Below, one piece after another: positions 57,958-64,000 of a stretch of 64,000 bases of DNA. The stretch's first letter is position 1, and every line of letters starts with the position of its first letter. Under the pieces are notes generated by a model that made no database searches, was not told where the DNA came from, and saw only the letters and a program-made list of their open reading frames with translations. Both the position numbers and the translations under genes were made by a program. The stretch is from Ophiostoma sp. CBS 140.51 (taxonomy: Eukaryota > Ascomycota > Sordariomycetes > Ophiostomatales > Ophiostomataceae), in contig JANSLP010000082.1 of the NCBI GenBank assembly GCA_029298735.1, forward strand, positions 1 through 64,000, written 5' to 3'.

Positions 57958-60789
57958 CTAACCGCTGCACATGACGCAGGCCTCGGGGTTCTCAATGCTG
58001 CAAGCAAGAACAGCATCGGCGTAGATGTCGTGCTCACGCTCCTGACTGTCCTCGTCGCCGTCCTCGCTCTGCGACTTCTTGCCGCTGAGCTCAGGGTCGG
58101 CCAGCTCCTCAATCTTGGGCTTGCCGGCAGGCTCTGTGGGCAGAGCCTTGGGCGACTCGCCCTCCTCGACGTCAGCCTTGAAGGGAACAGGCTTGGACGG
58201 CGATGCGGCGACACGAGAAGCAGCAGCCGCGGGCGGCGGCGGGGTAGTGCTCGGCGTCGGGATGCCGTTAGACACACCGAGCGACGGTGCAACGCTCTTA
58301 ACGTTGCTGCTGCCGTTGCTGTACGTGGGCTGGGGCACACCCGTCAGCGTCGTCGGGTAGGTGCCACTGGGAGGCGCACGCTTCTTGGGAGCCAGCGCGC
58401 GGTTCGTGTTGGTATCAACGACGCGCAGCGCCTCCTGGTCAACCGTGAACTGGATGGGCTGGGCAGCCGCCTGCGTGCGCAGGTAGTACATGCCCGTCTT
58501 GAGACCCAGCTTCCAGCCGGTGAAGTGCATGCTGGTGATCTTGCCCATGGTCGGGTCGCGCATGTGGATGTTGAGCGACTGCGACTGGTCAATGAACGCA
58601 CCACGGTCGGCAGCCATCTGCACAATCGTGCGCTGCGAGATCTCCCAAACAGTCTTGTACAAAGCCTTGGTCTCGGCCGGGATGTTGGGGATGTTCTGAA
58701 TGGAACCACCGTCGGCAATGATGCGGTTCTTCATGTTGTCAGACCACAGGCCCATGTCGACCAGGTCCTTGAGCAGCCACGGGTTCACAACCTGGAACTC
58801 GCCAGCCAGCACACGGCGCTGGTAGATGTTGGACGTGTAGGGTTCGAAGCACTCGTTGTTGCCCAGAATCTGCGACGTCGAGGCCGTAGGCATGGGTGCC
58901 ATCAGCAGACTGTTGCGGATACCGTGCTCCTTGATCTTGAGACGGAGCGAGTCCCAGTCCCAGAGATCAGACGGCTTGACGTCCCACATGTCGAACTGCA
59001 GGATGCCCTGTGACACGGGGCTGCCCTCGTACGACGAGTAGGTGCCCTCGATCTGGGCCAGCTCGCACGATGCCGTAAGGGCGGCGTGGTAGATGGTCTC
59101 GAAGATCTGCTTGTTGAGCTCACGAGCCTCAGGCGACTCGAAGGGCATGCGCAGAGCCAGGAAAGCGTCAGCCAGACCCTGAACACCGACACCGATGGGA
59201 CGGTGGCGCATGTTGCTGTTCTTGGCCTCAGGCACAGGGTAGTAGTTGACATCGATGATCTTGTTCAGGTTGCGAACGACGACCTGGGTGACCTCATGCA
59301 GCTTCTTGAAGTCGTAGACCTCGTTGGTGTAGTCGACGTACGACGGCAGGGCGAGCGAGGCCAGGTTGCACACTGCGACCTCATCGGGCGCAGAGTACTC
59401 GACAATCTCCGTGCACAGGTTGGAGCTGCGGATGGTGCCCAGGTTCTTCTGGTTGCTCTTGCGGTTGCAGTGGTCCTTGTACAGCATGAAGGGGTTGCCG
59501 GTCTCGGTCTGGGCCTCGAGGATGGCGTACCACAGCTTCTGGGCCTTGACAGTCTTGAGGCCACGGCCCTCCTTCTCGTACTTCTCGTACAGAGCCTCGA
59601 ACTCATCGCCGTAGCAATCGGCCAGGCCAGGGCACTCGTTGGGGCACATAAGGGTCCACTCGCCGTTCTTCTCAACACGCTTCATGAACAGGTCAGGGAT
59701 CCACAGGGCCAGGAACAGGTCGCGAGCACGGACCTCCTCCTTGCCGTGGTTCTTGCGCAGATCGAGGAACTCAAAGACATCAGCGTGCCACGGCTCAAGG
59801 TAGATACAGAAAGCACCGGGGCGCTTGTTGCCACCCTGGTCGACGTAGCGGGCCGTGTTGTTAAACACGCGCAGCATGGGAATGATACCGTTGGAGGTAC
59901 CGTTGGTGCCGGCAATGTAGGAGCCAGTGGCACGGATGCGGTGGACGTTCAGACCGATACCACCGGCAGTCTTGGAGATCATGGCGCACGTCTTGAGCGT
60001 GTCGTAGATACCCTCAATGCTGTCGTCCTTGATGTCGACGAGGAAGCATGAGGACAGCTGGGCCTGGGGAGTACCAGCGTTGAAGAGAGTGGGCGAGGCG
60101 TGAGTGAAGAACTTGTTGGACATGTAGTTGTAGGTCTCAATGACACGCTCAATGTTGTCACCCCAGATGCCGACAGCAACACGCATAATCATGTGCTGGG
60201 GGCGCTCAACAATCTTGCCGTCGAGCTTGAGCAGATAAGAACGCTCGAGGGTCTTGAAACCAAAGTACTGGTAGTTGAAGTCACGGTCGTAGACAATGGC
60301 TGAGTCAAAGTCATCCTTGTGACGCATGACACACTCGTACGTCTCTCTGTCGATCATGGGCGAGGCGCGACGGTTGCGGGGGTTGACGTAGTGGTACAGG
60401 TCGCTGATGACCGTCGACCACTGCTTCTTGGTCTGCTTGTGAAGGTTGGACACGGCAATGCGCGCGGCCAGCACGGCATAGTCGGGATGGGTGACGGTCA
60501 TGTAGGCAGCGGTCTCGGCAGCAAGATCGTCGAGCTGGACGGTAGTGACACCGCCGTAGACCCCCGAGATGACCTTCTGGGTGATAGCCACGGGGTCAAC
60601 GTGGTCCATGTCCAGGCCGTAACATAAACGCGAGACACGGGCCGTGATCTTGTCGAACTGGACGCGCTCCTGGCGTCCATCTGGGAGAGAGAACAGAGTG
60701 GTTAGCGAGGGTCGACGTGAAGCCAGAGACAGCGGCAACAGCAACTAAAGAAGGAGAAAAAAATACTCACCACGCTTGCGAACAAACAT
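57958..60789 (-). CDS. rnr1: Ribonucleotide reductase large subunit (class Ia R1)
   Basis: Two exons (60789-60771, 60680-57958) encode 913 residues. The 19-nt first exon gives MFVRKR and a 90-bp intron restores the conserved MFVRKRDGRQERVQFDK start. The enzyme reduces NDPs to dNDPs in the cytosol with an R2 partner. The N-terminal ATP-cone (about 1-90) is followed by the ten-stranded barrel. Active-site residues fall at canonical positions: redox Cys218 and Cys444, radical-site Cys429 with Asn427 and Glu431 (NLCTE), and radical-transfer Tyr738-Tyr739. The C-terminal CVMC (908-911) is the shuttle dithiol. Residues about 755-895 are a fungal low-complexity linker rich in Pro, Ala and acidic residues. 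Three ACGCGT boxes upstream suggest G1/S control. Long plus-strand frames inside the gene are antisense shadows. Confidence 0.98.
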
Positions 60790-61110
60790 CGCGTGTTGTG
60801 TGTGTGTGGAAGAAACCCTTTACAGGGGAGGGATAAGAGACGAAGAGAAGATGACGAGGAGCGACGAGGAGGTCGTTCCAGAAGCCTGAGAAAGAAAGAC
60901 AGATTGGCGTGCAGATGCGGACAGAAGCTGCAAGAGTCAATTGGCAATGGGATGATGCAAGAGAGACGTGAAGAATGAGATGGCTGGTGGTGATGGTTGA
61001 GCCTGGAGAGAATATGAGAGGAGAGAAGGAGGAGCAGAGGGCAGATGCAGAAAAAAAGTCGTGTACCGCGACGGCCACTTAAATGCGCTACGCGGTGGCA
61101 GGCGGTCTTA

Positions 61111-61116
61111 ACGCGT
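61111..61116. promoter_or_regulatory. MCB-type box (AACGCGT context)
   Basis: ACGCGT preceded by TTA, giving TTAACGCGTC. It lies about 320 bp upstream of the RNR ATG. Confidence 0.5.
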
Positions 61117-61339
61117 CGCTGGGAAAAGCGGGGCCCAGGTGGCGCGAGGAAAACAAAGACCCAGCAAATGTACAGTGTAGAGTGCACGCAGGATTAAGTA
61201 AGCTAGCCAGTCGCCCTTTCCAGGTGAGCCATGTCAGATTGGGACCAAGCCAGGGCCTGTGCCGCCCCTGACATCCTACGGTCGCTCCTGCCCTGGCGAG
61301 TTCCTGGCTGGTGCGCCCCTCCACAACGACGCGACAACA

Positions 61340-61345
61340 ACGCGT
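61340..61345. promoter_or_regulatory. MCB-type box (AACGCGTTT)
   Basis: ACGCGT in an AACGCGTTT context, the extended form usually seen in MBF targets. Confidence 0.5.
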
Positions 61346-61794
61346 TTGACCGCGGGGCCACTCAATTGCCCCCCTCCTGCTCCATAATCAAAAGCCTGCA
61401 CACACTTTACGCTTTACAATCCAGTCGCAAACAGTCCCTCCGGCTTCCGAGACAACGCGCGCACGCAGCACCGCTTCACTTCCAATTTCTTCCAAGTCCA
61501 ATTGCTACCTGGAACGCAAGGCCACAAGGCAGAAACTAACCACTTGCCCGTTTTGGCAGGAATCGACCGTGCTGTGAACGGGCTGTAACTCGACCCGCTG
61601 GACGGCCTCAATCTCATCCACCGAAACTTGAAAGGCCTCAGCCTCAGAATCACCACCGCAACGTGACTCACGGAGGGTGCAAGGCATTTCAACGGAATCT
61701 CAGCGTCAAAAACAACAGTATTTATTGACCTGCCAGTGACTTCTTCAGCCGTGCCATTTTGAAGGAAATTCTCCAGTTCAACAAGTCAAGATTC

Positions 61795-61800
61795 ACGCGT
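61795..61800. promoter_or_regulatory. MCB-type box near the TatD gene
   Basis: ACGCGT lies 61 bp before the first TatD ATG. It could serve either gene, or be a chance hit. Confidence 0.35.
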
Positions 61801-61860
61801 CCCTCCGAACACGGACGAACCCAGCATTTCTCACACTCTCAAAGGTCCAAGCAACCCCAG

Positions 61861-63544
61861 ATGCCATCCCTAGCCAAGGGTTTGACAACGAGATTGGTTC
61901 CCACTTGGACGCGCCCCGCCCGCCTCAGCTTATCAAGACACACCACACCACTTACAAGTCAACACAAACACTCAAAACAACACGTACGCTTCACTGGCCT
62001 TGTCCCAGCAACACCCGCCCTAGCCATGTCCTTGGCAGCGATTTCGGCCACAGTGCCAGCCCTGCCCACAGCCTCGTCCGACGGCGTTCCGCCCGGCTCG
62101 GAGTACAATCCCCGATACATTGATGTAAGTGGTTGATGTGCACATATTTTATAAGCATTGATATGTTTTTGTGTTTTACAGGAATATTGATAGCATGGCA
62201 GATTGGTATCAATCTTGCAGACCCCATCTTCCGTGGCAAGTACCACGGCAAGCAGCGGCATCCTGACGACCTTGTTGGCATTGTCCAGCGCGCTCGTGAT
62301 GTTGGCTGCTCAAGACTGATTGTCACCGGCTCAAGCTTTAAGAGTTCCCGCGAGGCCTTGAAGCTGGCCCGGTTGTTTCGTAAGTCAACGTCTTACAAGG
62401 AAATTGGATTCTCTCAACCAAAATAACTAACAACATAGCCAACACCGTCTTTACGACCGCAGGCATCCATCCCTGCAGCAGCGCCATCTTCGAGCGGAAA
62501 CACACGCGGCACCACGAAGCCGACCCCGAAGACGACGCCGAGGACCACACGCCCGCGTGCGGTCCCGACCCGACGAAGCCTCATGCCGAAGAAAATGAGG
62601 TAGACCTGGCCAAGTCGGCACAGCTCATGGCCGAGTTGCGCAAGCTTGTCCTGACCGCCACGCCCGCCAATTCGTTGGTGGCGCTCGGCGAGATGGGCCT
62701 CGATTACGATCGCCTGCACTTTTGCTCGGCCAGCACGCAGCGGCACGCGTTTGCCGCTCAGTTGGCCCTCGTGGCCGACCTCGCCAAGGCCGGCCACCCG
62801 CTGCCGCTGTTCTTGCACGCGCGCGCAGCACACGCGGACTTCTTGCGTCTCTTGAAGGAGCAGTTCGGTCCGAAGCTGGAGATGTTGCCGCGTGGCGGTG
62901 TCGTCCACAGCTTCACGGGCACGATGGCCGAGGCGCAGGAGATGATGGACCTGGGTCTGTACCTGGGCGTCAACGGTTGCAGTCTCAAGACGGTTGAGAA
63001 CTGCGACGTGGTGCGCTCAATCCGTCTGGACCGACTGATGCTGGAGACTGACGGACCCTGGTGCGAGGTGCGGCAGACCCACGAGGGCTGGTCGTACCTG
63101 GTCAAGATCCACGAGGCAGCCCGGGCCAAGGCCCAGGAGGCCGAGGAGGCACGCCTAGCTGCCGAGAAGGCAGCTGAGGATGCCGCGCGGGAGGCAGCGA
63201 AGCAGGCGGCCAAGGAGGCTGCTGCTGCCGCTGCTGCCGACGGTGGCGCCGCTCTCACTGCAGATGGTGCGGCTAGCAATGGCCGGCCGCCCCGTCCACC
63301 TCGGCAGAAGAAGCAGAACAACAACGTTGCGAGTAACAACAAGAAGAAGGAGCCGTTAGTGCCTGATCGGTTTAAGGCTGTGAAGAAGGAGAAGTGGGAG
63401 GCAGGCGCCATGGTCAAGGGTCGCAACGAGCCTTGCACCATTGAGCGCATCGCCACCATTGTGGCCGCTATCAAGGGCGTGCCAGTCGAGGAAGTCTGCG
63501 AGGCTGCATGGGCTAACACCGTCAAGGTGTTTGGTACAGAGTAG
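61861..63544 (+). CDS. TatD-family metal-dependent DNase/hydrolase
   Basis: Three exons (61861-62124, 62202-62379, 62439-63544) encode 515 residues. The barrel has the eukaryotic TatD pattern: YIDIGINLADP (Asp88) with FRGKYHGK, GEMGLDYDR (Glu232), LHARAAH (His274), VHSFTG (His304) and ETDGPW (Asp352). These residues supply the metal and catalytic site. TatD enzymes are 3'-5' exonucleases or DNases linked to DNA repair or breakdown. The first 30 residues are Arg/Ser/Thr-rich with no acids, like a mitochondrial presequence. A second in-frame ATG at 62026 would give a form without it. An Ala/Glu/Lys-rich insert (about 374-455) separates the barrel from the conserved C-terminal PCTIERIATIVAAIKG block. 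Divergent from RNR. Confidence 0.92.
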
Positions 63545-63788
63545 GGAGCAGCGCGATGAACTATAGAGTTAGACGAGATGTAAAGGTATAGACGATGTAA
63601 AGGCATAGACCGGTCAGCATGTACTTATATATACAAGTCATGATATAATATACTTTTTGGAATACATTAGAAAGTAAATGATGGTATTACAATTGAAAAC
63701 ACGCTTTAAACGCCGCATGTGAGTATCTCGACCACTAATATGAACCCGAACGCCAGATGAAAGAACTACCATACCTCCCATCGTCACC
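63545..63788. other. Short convergent 3' gap
   Basis: About 240 bp between the TatD stop and the stop of the gene at the right edge. AT-rich, with no feature apart from likely 3' UTRs. Confidence 0.4.
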
Positions 63789-64000
63789 TCATGGCATACC
63801 CGAACCCTTATGCCCACGTATGCGGCCGTGTCTTACTGCACCGACCGTGACACCTTCTTCGCCTGTCATCCAGCCCGGCATCTTCTCGCCGTCAATGACG
63901 CCTGCCTCGACCAGTTTTCGGATACCAGCAAAGACATGTGGGCCATGGAAAGTAAAAGCTACGCGTGGCCGCCATGTGGACTCTTCTTTTTCACCTTCGC
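63789..64000 (-). CDS. 3' end of an unrecognised gene (partial)
   Basis: On the minus strand an open frame enters from the right edge and stops at 63791-63789 (TGA). The visible 70 residues include VAFTFHGPHVFAGIRKLV, then DGEKMPGWMTGEEG and a basic end RHGRIRGHKGSGMP. The sequence has coding-like composition and a plausible soluble C-terminus. I do not recognise the family. The 5' part is outside the window, so no function is assigned. Confidence 0.55.
   Translation of the reverse strand, partial: EGEKEESTWRPRVAFTFHGPHVFAGIRKLVEAGVIDGEKMPGWMTGEEGVTVGAVRHGRIRGHKGSGMP

Larger units (their letters stand above)
60790..61860. promoter_or_regulatory. Divergent RNR/TatD promoter region
   Basis: About 1.07 kb between the two start codons, with no gene. 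It carries three exact ACGCGT hexamers (61111, 61340 and 61795) and a near match ACGCGA at 61329. These match the MCB element of the MBF cell-cycle factor known from yeasts. Confidence 0.6.

Noticed and set aside
57820..60051. 397- and 321-codon plus-strand open frames
   Set aside because: They are antisense to the RNR large subunit and consist of Val/Leu/Asp/Gly-rich shadow sequence without domains.
62758..63606. 282-codon minus-strand open frame
   Set aside because: It is antisense to the TatD gene. Its Ala/Arg/Ser-rich composition reflects the sense codons.
1..64000. Search for transposons and CRISPR arrays
   Set aside because: No reverse transcriptase, transposase or long terminal repeats were recognised, and the regularly spaced repeats are simple minisatellites. 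A eukaryotic genome would not be expected to carry CRISPR.

Overview
This is nuclear DNA of a filamentous ascomycete. Most protein genes carry short spliceosomal introns (57-110 bp) with CTAAC/CTGAC branch points and YAG acceptors. A dispersed 5S rRNA gene, pyrimidine-rich 5' leaders, a CFEM cell-wall protein, a Zn2Cys6 regulator and a TRI12-type MFS transporter all fit Pezizomycotina. Protein resemblance and the long intergenic stretches suggest Sordariomycetes, possibly Ophiostomatales, but that placement is inference.

Left third (about 0.36-22.2 kb): a catabolic gene cluster. In order it holds a Zn2Cys6 transcription factor (-), a SnoaL/NTF2-like small protein (+), an alpha/beta hydrolase (-), a CaiB/BaiF family III CoA-transferase (+), an intradiol (hydroxyquinol/catechol-type) dioxygenase (+), a tRNA-Ser(GCU), a phenol-hydroxylase-type FAD monooxygenase (+), a Baeyer-Villiger monooxygenase (-, with one frame break) and an HSL-family esterase (+). 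The enzymes suggest a route: Baeyer-Villiger oxidation of an aryl ketone to an ester, ester hydrolysis to a phenol, ring hydroxylation, and intradiol ring cleavage. No maleylacetate reductase is present in the window.

Middle (23.2-48.2 kb): an arrestin-like protein, a 9.2 kb stretch without a credible coding gene, a 1409-residue CaMKK/Ssp1-Sak1-like kinase with a large kinase-domain insert, an 8.2 kb stretch holding only a 5S rRNA gene and simple repeats, and a 632-residue MFS transporter.

Right third (48.2-64 kb): an AT-rich island, a GPI-anchored CFEM protein with a Gly/Ala/Ser-rich repeat stalk (-), a 7.6 kb non-coding stretch, the large subunit of ribonucleotide reductase (-), a divergently transcribed TatD-type nuclease (+), and the 3' end of an unrecognised gene (-). 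The RNR/TatD promoter region carries three exact ACGCGT (MCB-type) hexamers.

Most other open frames of 60-500 codons are antisense or out-of-frame shadows, or sit in low-complexity DNA. They were not annotated.
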